34,307 bases of DNA from Vibrio nigripulchritudo ATCC 27043 (GCF_000222685.1 NZ_AFWJ01000273.1:1-34307), one strand, 5' to 3'. Numbered from the stretch's first letter, positions 7,477 to 17,000 are shown. Notes: generated by a model not told the origin, from the sequence alone. Numbers and translations are program-made.

Positions 7477-10400
7477 ATGATTAAAAAGCCTTTAGTTCTA
7501 TCCGTTTTAATTGCGACTTTATCGGTTGGGTGTGGTGGTGATTCTTCTAGCCCTACAAACGGAACCCCACCCAGTGGAAATAACTCAAAACCCACCCAAC
7601 CCGACATTCCAGATACTGGAATAAATCAGTTCGAGCAGTTACCTAAGACGTTTAGTAAAACTATTCAGTTCGCTGGTCGACCTTATATGATTGAGCTAGA
7701 GAAATTCTCAGTACGACAGAAAAACGCACAGTTCTACGTGTTCAATTCAGATGAATCCAACCAAATCAAGCTGCTTGATTACGTTCCAGAAGTGCGCAGC
7801 TACAGAGGTAAAGTGATCGGGCAGCCCGAATCTATGATTGTGGGATATATTGATGGCCAGAATAAATTCTACGGGCGAGTCTTTTATGGGGGGATTAAAA
7901 GCTGGGAAATAAAGAACCTGGATGTAGAAACTCAACAAAAAAACACTAAAAGCCAATTGGACGATATGAATCGCTCTCCGTCTGATCTTCAGCTGACCTC
8001 CAACAGCCATAAACTGCCCGAGCCTTCATTAACCAGCCCTATTCCGGGAAAAAATGAGTTCTACCTCCAACGAGCTGATATTACCTTCCACGCAACGGAA
8101 GACAGCTACACCAAGATTTTTGGAAGCAATCTGGAATCAGCAATTGGCGGAATGGACTACGTAGCAAACCTGCTGGATTATCTTTTTACGCGAGATGCCC
8201 TTATCCGTTTTAGTTACCCTGGTGGCTTAATCACGCAAAAATCCGGTTCTGTGCCGCTGGGAGAGCAACAAAGCGCACTACGAAAAGCATTGAAAAGGAA
8301 GTTTTCGCTGTTTCACTACTTTACTGGTCCAAGAAATTCTGGCGCGAACGCCGGGCTTACCAGCTTCTGTGAATTCAGCCTGTCAGCATGGTGCACCCTT
8401 CATGAAATCGGTCATGCGTTTAACCTGGGTCACAACATTGGTCCTGAAACCAATAGTGTAATGGGAGCTGTGGAACTCATTCCTACTAATGCAATTTCGG
8501 TAATGAAGTCCTCTCCTGCCGCAACCAGAGGAACAATTGTTGGTCCGCTGCAATCAAGAATAAGCCCGAATGCCAATATTGATCATCTGGATGTTCATCG
8601 AGATGGGAAGTCATCCATTAACGTATTAGAAAACGACTTTGATGCCAATGGCCCCCTCAAAGGTGGGAGCATCAAACTCCATCACGTAGATTCCCGCTCT
8701 CATGCCTTTGGTAGCGTTAGTTGGAGTCCGAATGGAGAGGTGGTTTACCAAGCACCAAAAGGTTTTGTGGGAGACGACCACTTTCATTACACCATCATTG
8801 ATGATTCAGGAATGAAAGATGAGTCAGAGGTTCATGTCAAAGTTATATCCGTCTCCAGAGTCGCCTTTTTCAAGAAGAGTCGATTTAACCAGAGACGCGA
8901 CTTAGAAACTTACGCGAGAGAAAAATATCGTGTTGATCAGGTTCATAACCTGGCTGGTAAGGAGCAGTATACGTCCCTGCTCCACCGCAATCCTAAGTAC
9001 CCTAACCTCGGTTTTACCCAGCAAATACTGATGGAGGGCAGTTACGACACGGTCTACGAGAAAAATGACACCATGACTCATAGAGATTATATGCCTCATG
9101 AGCTCGCTCCGGGGAAATCAAGCTTCTCTGTCTCCCTAAGGCTCACTCAGGATGGTGATTTCATTTCCCTTGGTGGTGATGGACAGCTTCACAAAACGAT
9201 TCAGGAGTTGTCATTGGTTGGACAGGGAAAACTGGATGATGGCTATGCGCTCTCCTATTTCAATGGCAATCAACATAGGGTGGTATCGAAAGGTGAACCA
9301 GCCAAAGGATTGGGATGGACACTGGTTGGACGACAGTTTTTCACTCAGCAGAATTTCAGTCAACGCCCGCATGAGGTCCACGCATATGCGTCACCCGACG
9401 CTGTTGTCGTTAATGATAACAAACCCCACGTGATCACCTGGGTGGTGAACCGAGAATCAAATACCGTCACAACATATGTTGATGGAAACGCCATCCCGAT
9501 GGCATTGGACAGCGATCCGGCAAGATTCATGGTAGATGTTCCTTTGCCTGAAAACTTTGGAGGTATCTACCCGGGCGGTACGCATTACTGGTATAGTTCG
9601 GGGCGAGACTTGCATACCGAGTCTTATGGTCCTTGGTTTATGAGAACAACCAATTCCGACGCTGGCAAAAAGAACCCGAGTATTTGGGAAACATCAACAA
9701 AATTTCTTTCAGAGAAAATGGATGTCGATGACGTCCAGATATTTACTTATGCTTTGACTCCAGACCAGGTGAAGCAAATTGCAAGAGGTCTCCACCCAGC
9801 CTACACCCATTCTCCTTTTAATGGTCAGGCAGTATTCTTTGACCAACCCATTAATCTTAAATGGGAAAATGAGAACGCGAGTGAATTCAAGCTCACCTAT
9901 GGTTTTGATCCATCTCTTAACCGCCCCGAATTTTCCAGCCTAATGGGAAGCAAGCGATCAGTCGCGATTAACGTCAATGACGCCCGAGATGCACTTTACT
10001 GGCGTATAGATAGCAAAGTAAACGGCACTTGGGTTAATGGTCATGTATGGTCTGTGAGAAATCGTCTTCAAATTGGCAATATGCTTTCTTTGACCTTCAC
10101 TAACGATGAACTTACGGGGTCTGACTCTCCAGATGCTGGGGCATGGGGCAAAAACGTCTCAAAGAACTTTGGTAATGTCCGCGTATCGGTCAGCAACCAG
10201 AAAGAATCAAATGGGCGTTCTACGCTGCTGCTGCGAGGAGATAACGCCAATATTGCGTTTGAAAGTACCAGTGGACGCGAAATCAAACAACTCAGTGTTT
10301 CTCTAGGGTCTTACAACCGTGCCAAAGAAGGTGAGCTTGCCGTTCAGTATAAAGTGGGGAGTGAATGGAAAGACATTCGTGTCCTGCATAAAAATGGGGT

Positions 10401-10614
10401 TCCAACCGGGCAAAACTACAATGGAGACTACTCTGATTTGGCTGGGGTTGGCAATGGAAAAGGTGGACCTGGAAAAAACCGATACGCTCCTGAAAGCACT
10501 GATAACTTGAGTACGTATAAAATTATCTATCCATCCGGAGTTTTTGAATCTCGAATCATTGTTCGAGGTCACCCTAACGTTGTAGCTGTGCTTGATCACG
10601 TGGTGATCATGTAG
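7477..10614 (+). CDS. Large metzincin-like lipoprotein with cadherin-like and LamG-like domains
   Basis: This is a 1045-residue exported protein. The N-terminus 'LSVGCGGDSSSP' resembles a lipobox (Cys19) followed by a Ser/Pro-rich linker to about residue 45. A propeptide-like region (50-180) leads into a zinc protease domain (about 195-340) with HEIGHAFNLGH (zinc ligands H309, H313, H319; E310) and a plausible Met-turn at M329 ('NSVMG'). The conserved Gly of HExxHxxGxxH is Asn here. A cadherin/VCBS-like domain follows (about 365-455, 'SINVLENDFDANGP'). Next is a LamG/concanavalin-like domain (about 505-770, 'HVITWVVNRESNTVTTYVDG'), then a fibronectin-like stretch and a beta-rich C-terminus. 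It probably cleaves or binds extracellular protein or glycan. The ribosome binding site is weak, and no exact family name is assigned. Confidence 0.75.
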   Translation: MIKKPLVLSVLIATLSVGCGGDSSSPTNGTPPSGNNSKPTQPDIPDTGINQFEQLPKTFSKTIQFAGRPYMIELEKFSVRQKNAQFYVFNSDESNQIKLLDYVPEVRSYRGKVIGQPESMIVGYIDGQNKFYGRVFYGGIKSWEIKNLDVETQQKNTKSQLDDMNRSPSDLQLTSNSHKLPEPSLTSPIPGKNEFYLQRADITFHATEDSYTKIFGSNLESAIGGMDYVANLLDYLFTRDALIRFSYPGGLITQKSGSVPLGEQQSALRKALKRKFSLFHYFTGPRNSGANAGLTSFCEFSLSAWCTLHEIGHAFNLGHNIGPETNSVMGAVELIPTNAISVMKSSPAATRGTIVGPLQSRISPNANIDHLDVHRDGKSSINVLENDFDANGPLKGGSIKLHHVDSRSHAFGSVSWSPNGEVVYQAPKGFVGDDHFHYTIIDDSGMKDESEVHVKVISVSRVAFFKKSRFNQRRDLETYAREKYRVDQVHNLAGKEQYTSLLHRNPKYPNLGFTQQILMEGSYDTVYEKNDTMTHRDYMPHELAPGKSSFSVSLRLTQDGDFISLGGDGQLHKTIQELSLVGQGKLDDGYALSYFNGNQHRVVSKGEPAKGLGWTLVGRQFFTQQNFSQRPHEVHAYASPDAVVVNDNKPHVITWVVNRESNTVTTYVDGNAIPMALDSDPARFMVDVPLPENFGGIYPGGTHYWYSSGRDLHTESYGPWFMRTTNSDAGKKNPSIWETSTKFLSEKMDVDDVQIFTYALTPDQVKQIARGLHPAYTHSPFNGQAVFFDQPINLKWENENASEFKLTYGFDPSLNRPEFSSLMGSKRSVAINVNDARDALYWRIDSKVNGTWVNGHVWSVRNRLQIGNMLSLTFTNDELTGSDSPDAGAWGKNVSKNFGNVRVSVSNQKESNGRSTLLLRGDNANIAFESTSGREIKQLSVSLGSYNRAKEGELAVQYKVGSEWKDIRVLHKNGVPTGQNYNGDYSDLAGVGNGKGGPGKNRYAPESTDNLSTYKIIYPSGVFESRIIVRGHPNVVAVLDHVVIM

Positions 10615-10625
10615 TTATTTTTAAC

Positions 10626-10664
10626 CCTGACAAACACTGAAAGCAGAATGAGGTGTTTGTCAGG
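10626..10664. terminator. Convergent hairpin between two genes
   Basis: Perfect 12-bp arms (CCTGACAAACAC / GTGTTTGTCAGG) flank a 15-nt loop, between the stop codons of the metzincin-like gene and the convergent 103-residue gene. The right arm overlaps the stop of the latter. There is no strong T-run on either strand, so factor-independent termination is uncertain. Confidence 0.5.
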
Positions 10665-10971
10665 AAACCACATCCAGTATTTTGTCGATCGCTTCTACAA
10701 CCTTCTTGGAAATGACCAGCAGTTTTACGTGATCGCTGAGACCCTCTTCGGCTTGTGCCGCAACTTGCTGCTGATCTTTCAATAAGGCAATAGCAGAATC
10801 TACATCGCCAGAAACCTTGCCTGTTCGTTCAAACATCCAGCGATCCAAACGCTGAAACAAGGCTTGTTGCTGCTCTCGTATTTCTATTTGCTCTTGTCCT
10901 GTAGCCAACTCTGCGGCTTGGTTTAAGGCTTGTAGACTCGCATGTATTTCATCGATTACTTTATCCGTCAT
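10660..10971 (-). CDS. Hypothetical small helical protein
   Basis: This 103-residue protein has no signal peptide or membrane segment. It is rich in Glu, Gln, Ala and Asp and probably forms long alpha-helices ('ASLQALNQAAELATGQEQIEIREQQQALFQRL' is coiled-coil-like). I do not recognise a family. Its ATG lies one base after the TAA of the upstream lipoprotein gene (TAAGATG), so the two are almost certainly cotranscribed and translationally coupled. The product may be a cytoplasmic partner of that lipoprotein system, but no function can be assigned. Confidence 0.7.
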   Translation of the reverse strand: MTDKVIDEIHASLQALNQAAELATGQEQIEIREQQQALFQRLDRWMFERTGKVSGDVDSAIALLKDQQQVAAQAEEGLSDHVKLLVISKKVVEAIDKILDVVS

Positions 10972-10972
10972 C

Positions 10973-11932
10973 TTATTTTGCCTCGCCTTTGCAGACTAGT
11001 TTGCTGTCCTGAACTTCTACGCCTGTTTTACAGCTAGCCAGTAGATTCTTAGTCGTGTTAAATCGCGCGGATACCTCTTTCATTCTTGCCTGCGTTTGAA
11101 TTAATGTGGCTTTGGAGAAGGTTTCGTTTACCAGGCTCAACGCCAACTCATTGTGTGTCGACTTAAAGGTATCAATCGCCTGTAGTGTTTGCTCGACCAA
11201 TAAAGGGGTTGCTGCCATGGTTTCCCATTGTTCATACAAACGCTCTATTTCTTCCCGGCTTTTGTTGAGGGGTAATTGTCGAATGTCTGCACGACGGTTG
11301 AAGTCTTGTATTTCTTCGCTCAAAACGTACGAACGTGAGAGGTAAATGGCTGTGCCTATCTGATTTTTCTTGATTAGCTCCATTAGGGAGTCACTCAGTT
11401 CAGAAATAGCTGGATCTGATGAAACGATGATGCTCTTCAGCACCCTCTGCTTTTTCTCTTCACTGTATCCACTCGCCAATGTCGCCATCGCACTTTGAAT
11501 CAGACCAGCTTCCTGCTCTGACGGTTTCAGCCCATTCCAGCTCGAAGATTCAGCTGCTTGATAAAAGTTGAATGCTGCGAGGCTTACGTCTGCTTCATTG
11601 CTGGCTATAGCTAGTCGATGTAAGGCGTTCGCGTATTCTCTCAGAGCATTAGAAATACCAAGAATTGGAGATGAATCGGGTAACTGGAATTCCGCTAAAG
11701 GTTCAAACTCTGAAGATTTGAGGTTTGCATTAGAAGAGCCACTGTATTTTGCCGCAAGCAGAGTTAAATCCCGATGTAGTTTCGCGTCGTTATACTCATT
11801 AACAACACCTGATACGTGTTCAAGCATGTTTGATGCAGATTGGCTGAAATCCGCGACTTCTGTATCGGGAACGTGAGAACAACCACCGACAACAGCCAAC
11901 GAAAGTACAGCTAAAAAGTGTTTATTTAACAT
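10973..11932 (-). CDS. Hypothetical lipoprotein
   Basis: This is a 319-residue protein from the ATG at 11932. That start gives a clean lipoprotein signal, 'MLNKHFLAVLSLAVVGGC', with the lipid-modified Cys at residue 18. A GTG six codons upstream is possible but has no better ribosome binding site. The mature part is largely helical ('DFSQSASNMLEHVSGVVNEYNDAKLHRDL') and has two Cys near the C-terminus ('LASCKTGVEVQDSKLVCKG') that may form a disulfide. I recognise no family. It forms a two-gene unit with the small helical protein downstream. About 220 bp without a gene lie between it and the transposon-like element at 12173. Confidence 0.75.
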   Translation of the reverse strand: MLNKHFLAVLSLAVVGGCSHVPDTEVADFSQSASNMLEHVSGVVNEYNDAKLHRDLTLLAAKYSGSSNANLKSSEFEPLAEFQLPDSSPILGISNALREYANALHRLAIASNEADVSLAAFNFYQAAESSSWNGLKPSEQEAGLIQSAMATLASGYSEEKKQRVLKSIIVSSDPAISELSDSLMELIKKNQIGTAIYLSRSYVLSEEIQDFNRRADIRQLPLNKSREEIERLYEQWETMAATPLLVEQTLQAIDTFKSTHNELALSLVNETFSKATLIQTQARMKEVSARFNTTKNLLASCKTGVEVQDSKLVCKGEAK

Positions 11933-12172
11933 CCATTTATTTTCTTTCACATCATGTGTTATTCACATGGTCGCATGTTTGAGAGGGCCAATTTGAGAGG
12001 AGCTGCACAAATTTTGTGATACGCAATTTCTACAAACCCGATGAATTGTTTTAAAAATTTCAAAGAGTTATACAAATATCACTGCACATGATTGGCTATT
12101 ATATTGATTAACATCTGATTAATGAGATTCTTACTTCGGTCATAAAATTATGCTAAAACATTGTCTTGCTGC

Positions 12173-12438
12173 TATACCCAAGTGACCTCAAGATACGGGA
12201 TTCAGAGCCTCATATTCTGTTTCAGTTCAAGAAAAAGAACGCAGCGGAATGACCAGTCCTTTCCAAGTTCTTTGACGAAGAAATGGGACAGAATATGGGC
12301 TCCCAAGGGCGAGTTTAACTGGCTTTCATACTGCGTTACCGATTCTTGATTTAGAGCCACTAGATCTTCAAATCGGTGTCTTGTCTGAAAACCAGTTAAT
12401 TCTCGCTGAACCTAGTATCTTGAGGTCACTTGGGTATA
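12173..12438. mobile_element. MITE-like element with 24-bp perfect terminal inverted repeats
   Basis: Positions 12173-12196 and 12415-12438 are perfect inverted copies, beginning TATACCCAAGTGACCTCAAG on the plus strand. The 266-bp interval holds no credible gene, so it cannot move itself. It also contains a nested inverted pair (12205-12224 with 12284-12302, sharing CATATTCTGT / ACAGAATATG), so a transcript would fold strongly. The outermost TA on each side is compatible with a TA target duplication as made by IS630/mariner-type transposases; this is inference. Very similar repeats are, as I recall, scattered in Vibrio genomes. Its right end lies 44 bp before the VOC gene start. Confidence 0.8.
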
Positions 12439-12482
12439 AAGCTCGCCATACCGCGAGCGGACAATATGGAAGGAATCTAGAA

Positions 12483-12860
12483 ATGTCTGTCGATCGACTG
12501 ATGACCACGCTTTGCACCCATAATTTGCTTGCGTCTAAAACGTTTTATCAAGAGCTATTTGGCTTTGAAATCGGATTTGAAAGTGAATGGTTTATTCAAT
12601 TGATTCACCCAAAAAGCAAAGTTGAGCTGGGTTTGATCGTCGCAGGGCATGAACTAGTTCCTCCCAGATATCAGGGAGCTGCGAGTGGCTTATTTGTTAC
12701 TTTGGTGGTTGAAGACGTAGAAGGCGTGTTCAAGACTGCTGAACAGCACAACTACGTTGTACTGCAAACGCCGGAGCCCACATTTTATGGGCAGAAACGC
12801 TTACTACTAGAAGACCCTGCCGGGGTTTTAGTTGACGTTTCGACCCCACTCCCAATTTAA
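12483..12860 (+). CDS. VOC family (glyoxalase/bleomycin-resistance fold) protein
   Basis: This 125-residue protein has a typical single-chain VOC layout: 'TTLCTHNLLASKTFYQELFGFEIGFESEWFIQL' in the first beta-alpha-beta unit, and 'LFVTLVVEDVEGVFKTAEQHNYVVLQTPEPTFYGQKRLLLEDPAGVLVDVSTP' in the second, with the C-terminal Glu of 'LLLEDPAG' as a probable metal ligand. The reaction is not predictable. I place the start at 12483 because GGAAGGA lies about 8 nt upstream. The same frame stays open 34 codons further, into the MITE, but those codons are element sequence rather than family sequence. It converges with the FAH gene. Confidence 0.85.
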   Translation: MSVDRLMTTLCTHNLLASKTFYQELFGFEIGFESEWFIQLIHPKSKVELGLIVAGHELVPPRYQGAASGLFVTLVVEDVEGVFKTAEQHNYVVLQTPEPTFYGQKRLLLEDPAGVLVDVSTPLPI

Positions 12861-12870
12861 GCGAGCTAAG

Positions 12871-13485
12871 TTATTTTGCTTCCCACTCTGTTTCAATCAG
12901 AGTTTTGTCATTGCATTTGATTCGGGCGAGAAACACATCGCCCTTCTCGACAGTCCCAACACCTTTTGGGGTGCCTGTCATAATCACATCGCCATCCTCC
13001 AGTTGAGTATATCCAAGCAGTTCATCGACAATTTCTAACGGTTTGAACATCATGTCTTTAACGCCGCCAGATTGCACTCGAACGCAATTAATAAACAGCT
13101 CTAGGGTTAGGTTTGGGATATCGGCATAAGAAATGGGAATGAATCGACTGAAAACAGCACTTCCATTAAAGGCTTTGGCTCTTTCCCATGGAAGTTGCTT
13201 AGATTTTAACTCCGACTGCAATGCGCGCTTGGTTAAATCCAGACCAAAGCCAACATGAGTAATTTGGCTGTTATGGATAACAAAACAGATTTCACCTTCG
13301 TAGTGCAGAGGTTCTTGATGATAAGAGGTTAGCGTCGTGCTAATAGAACTGTTTGGCTTGTTAAATACCACCATTTGGTCAGGAATGCTGTTATTAAGCT
13401 CAACAATGTGCTCCGAGTAGTTTCTTCCCACACACAACACTTTAGAAGGGCTTATCTTCTTATTCTCAACCAATACTGTGTTCAT
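12871..13485 (-). CDS. Fumarylacetoacetate hydrolase (FAH) family protein
   Basis: This is a 204-residue single-domain FAH protein. It has 'VLCVGRNYSEHI' near the start, the metal-binding E-x-E in 'HYEGEICFVI' (E63, E65), the third ligand in 'GFGLDLTKR' (D83), 'WERAKAFNGSAVFS', and 'DVIMTGTPKGVG' near the end. Such proteins are usually hydrolases or decarboxylases of beta-dicarbonyl acids (acylpyruvase or oxaloacetate decarboxylase types). The substrate cannot be chosen here. The ATG at 13485 is preferred (GGGAG 5 nt upstream) over a GTG two codons earlier. It lies 37 bp downstream of ohrR on the same strand and may be cotranscribed. Confidence 0.88.
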   Translation of the reverse strand: MNTVLVENKKISPSKVLCVGRNYSEHIVELNNSIPDQMVVFNKPNSSISTTLTSYHQEPLHYEGEICFVIHNSQITHVGFGLDLTKRALQSELKSKQLPWERAKAFNGSAVFSRFIPISYADIPNLTLELFINCVRVQSGGVKDMMFKPLEIVDELLGYTQLEDGDVIMTGTPKGVGTVEKGDVFLARIKCNDKTLIETEWEAK

Positions 13486-13528
13486 TTTCACTCCCTGAAA
13501 ATTCTATACCCAAAAGGTTCCGATACGG

Positions 13529-13975
13529 CTAGCCGATTTTCTTGAGCAGTTTTTCGCACAATCGCTTCATAGTGATCAAATCATCCAGATCCATATCGAG
13601 CGAGCACACCATTTCCTTAGGAACTGATTCCGCTTGTGCTTTTAATTTCTGCCCAGATTGCGTCAGATGAAGCTCGCGCACTCGTTCATCATGCTGCGCG
13701 CGCTTTCTCTCCACCAGCCCTTTGCCTTCAAGTCGCTTTAGCAACGGGGTCAGTGTACCTGAATCCAGATACAGTTTATTCCCTAGCTCTTTGACGTTAA
13801 TGCCATTTTGTGACCAAAGCACCATCATGACCAAGTACTGAGGATAAGTCAGGTCCAACTTATCAAGTAAAGGACGATACGCCCTGACGACGGCATTGGT
13901 TGCACTGTAAAGAGGAAAACAGAACTGATTTTCCAGCTTTAATTCTTTGGTTTCAGAGGTTTTATCTCTTGTCAT
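13529..13975 (-). CDS. ohrR: OhrR-type MarR family organic-peroxide sensor
   Basis: This 148-residue MarR repressor closely follows OhrR: 'LENQFCFPLYSATNAVVRAYRPLLDKLDLTYPQYLVMMVLW', winged helix 'LGNKLYLDSGTLTPLLKRLEGKGLVERKR', then 'DERVRELHLTQSG'. The redox-sensing Cys is C19. A second Cys at C124 has the same spacing (105) as the C22/C127 pair of the two-Cys Xanthomonas OhrR, which forms an intersubunit disulfide after organic hydroperoxide attack. No ohr peroxidase gene is next to it, so its target may be elsewhere or may be the downstream FAH gene. It starts 29 bp after the sbcC stop, so read-through from sbcDC is possible. Confidence 0.85.
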   Translation of the reverse strand: MTRDKTSETKELKLENQFCFPLYSATNAVVRAYRPLLDKLDLTYPQYLVMMVLWSQNGINVKELGNKLYLDSGTLTPLLKRLEGKGLVERKRAQHDERVRELHLTQSGQKLKAQAESVPKEMVCSLDMDLDDLITMKRLCEKLLKKIG

Positions 13976-14004
13976 TACTTATCAGATCTCTAAGGTCGTC
14001 GGAG

Positions 14005-17000
14005 TTAAGGGTTAAAGCGATATTCAGGCGCTAACTCACTGATACCTAAACCACTCTTCTTGGTCACTTTTAGCTGGACTGGAATGCGTTCTTTCATCGC
14101 TTCTATGTGGCTGATGACGCCAATCATTTTTCCAGATGCATTCAGGCTGTCTAACGCATCCAGTGCGATATCCAATGTTTGCGCATCTAAGGTGCCAAAA
14201 CCTTCATCTAGGAACAAGGAGTCTATGCTGGTTTTGTGGCTCACCAGATCGGACAACGCCAGCGCCAGTGCAAGACTCACGAGAAAGCTCTCCCCACCCG
14301 ATAGTGTTTTGGTGTCCCTTTCATTATCGCCCTGCCAAAGATCCAATACTGTCAGCTCAAGCCCTTCTCCTTGTTTTCTTTGCAATTGATATCGACCATA
14401 GAGCCTTGAAAGTTGTTTGTTCGCCAGATAAATCAGGTTATCAAGAGTCAGACCCTGAGCAAATTTACGGAATTTATCGCCTTTCTGTGACCCAATCATT
14501 GAATGCAAATACTGGATGTCATCATACTCAACCCGGTACTGTTCAATTTCTTCAAACAATGAGGATTGCTCTTCTCGCCTTTTGTCATCGGACATCAGTT
14601 CCTGAGTGATTTCACCTTCACGTTTCGTCAGTTCTTCCAGATGTTTTTGGGCTTCGGTCTGTTGGTTTTGGATGTCTTCTAGCTTGATATCATTCCACTC
14701 AGACGCTTTCTCATGGCAGTTCAGAGCACTCAGTTTCTGATTAGCGCTTTCATGAATGGCTTTAAGCTGAGTAATCGAATCATTCAACGACTGCTTGAGC
14801 TGCTGAATGCGAGCTTTTTCCTCGATTGGTAACAACGCACTTTGGAACTGTTCAACAGTATCAAAGGGGCTCGATGACAAAGCTTGTTCCCATTCACTCT
14901 GGATCTGGCTCTTTGAAACCACAGTATTGCTTAGGCTGTTATTGATTGATGATTGCTGCCCGGAAAGAGATGCCTGCTTTTCTTTCAGAGACTTGTGCTT
15001 AATCTGAATCTGCTCGGTGCTTCTTTCTGCCTGTGTCACTTGTTCGCGAGCTTTCAGCCTTTCATCGTCAACTGACTTGTTTGCAAACACTTCCGCTCGT
15101 TTCGCCATTCGTTCATTAAGCAGATCTGACGTTTCGACTAACTGCTTTTGCAACTGGTTTAAAGCATCTGTTAACTCACTTTGCTGAGAATCGAGATTTT
15201 TCTGGTCTGCCAATACCAAGGTAACCGAATGACGAAGCTCGCTAAGATGTTTTTCCTTATTCTGAAACGCGTCAACCTGATCTTTTAGCTCATTAATCCA
15301 TAGTTCGACATTCTGGTCCGGAACCTTCAGATTCGCTTCTGACATCGCACTTTGCAGATCCTGACGTAGCTCCAAGCGTTGAGCTTCCAGTTTTTGCTTA
15401 CGCTCAGCAAAATCCTGTTGTTTCTTCTCAATCAATTGGGTGTCTTTCGTTTCAAGCTTAAGCTGATTTTCAAGCTGCACTGCTTTCTCTGACAGTGTGG
15501 AAGTCTGCTTCTGCGACTCTTCCAAAGCTTTTTCTGCGGCTTTCAATTGACTGATCTGAGACTGACTGGCTTTGACCTTTTCTTCTAGGCTTGCTGTCAA
15601 AATTGCTGCACTGGAAGGCGTAACAATATCAATCGCTTTGTCTAGTGCCGGAAGTTTTTGGTTCCACTGCAACTGGAGTTGTTCCAGTTCCGTTTGCCCT
15701 GCCGACAGCTTGCTCTGATTCTCTGAAAACTGGAACTCAACAGATTTTATCTCGACCGACAGCGCTTCTCCCTGATGCTTTAACTCGGATAAACGTCTTT
15801 CTGCTTCTTCTTTTTGAGCAATGGTTTCTGGCACTGACACGGCACCATCAGCAAGTATCGGATGTTCAAGACTGCCGCAGAGTGGGCATGGCTGGTCATC
15901 TCTCAGATTGGATCTGTAGACAGCAAGATGTTCTTCCTGTGTCACAAGTTGAGCAAGTGACTGAGCTAGCTGATTCTGAGATTTGTATTGTTCCCGCAAG
16001 CTGTTTCGCTGCTGATTTTGAAGCTTCAGTTCAGACTCTTGCTGAGCCATTTTTTGAGATAGCTGCTGTTGCTCATTAGAGACCAGAGACCAGCGTTCCT
16101 GAAACCCTTGTAACTGATGGGAAACAATAACTTGCTGATTCATTGTTTGTTGTTGGGCTTCCATCTCTTCAAGGCTGGAAGCCCCAGATAAAGCCTGATG
16201 ACTAGAACTCAGTTGAAGTTCTTTTTCTTTGTTCGATTTGAGTTCTGAATGAGCCAGCTCCAACTCAAATTCTATTTTTTTCTGCTTTTCAATATGCTCA
16301 GCTTGCTGAATACCGAGTGAAGACAGATTTAAATCAATCTCGGTCAGTTCGCGACTTGACTCTTCAAGGGCTGTAAGCTGGACTTTCCAACCTTCCAGCT
16401 TTGGAGCCACGTCTTTCAAATTTGCACTTTGCTCAATGAATTTTTCGCTCTCGGCGATCGTGTCACTCTGTTCTTTCAGTTTGGTTGTGAGCTGTTGGTA
16501 AGAAACATCCAGTGCTTGCTTTTTGTTGTTCTTCTCATGAATTTCAGACTGTAAGGACGATTGCTTTTGTTTACCTTGTGAAATATCACTGTCCAAAGGG
16601 ATAACAGTTTGTGTAATCAGGTCTTCTAACGCCTGTTGAGCGACCTTAGTACTTTGCAACGCCGATTCTGAAACCTTAACTTCCGCATCAACGTCCTTGC
16701 ATTCTGACTCCAGCTCAGTTGCCTGCTTGCGAAGGCTCTCTAGGGATTCCGTGTACTGGCGATATGTATTATGTATGTCAGAAAGTTTGTCATGCAGTGG
16801 TTTGATTTGCTCTGCAGGCTCGGCATCAGCCAGTTTATCGAGCTCTGGCTTGGCTTCGGCAAGTGCTGTTTCAGCATTAATCAACGATTGCGACGTTTGG
16901 CTAAGCTCCGCTGCCAAATCGGTTTTTTCTTTTATCCAGTTAGCGCATTGATCAAAGGACTCTTTCTCTTTTTTCGCAGTTCCATGCTGGTTTTTTAGCG

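Noticed and set aside
12161-12349. 62-codon ORF inside the MITE-like element
   Set aside because: It begins before the element, crosses the inverted repeat, and lacks a ribosome binding site and any transposase motif.
15645-16079. 144-codon plus-strand ORF within sbcC
   Set aside because: It is opposite the zinc-hook and coiled-coil region of SbcC. Its length reflects the repetitive codon pattern of the coiled coil, not a gene.
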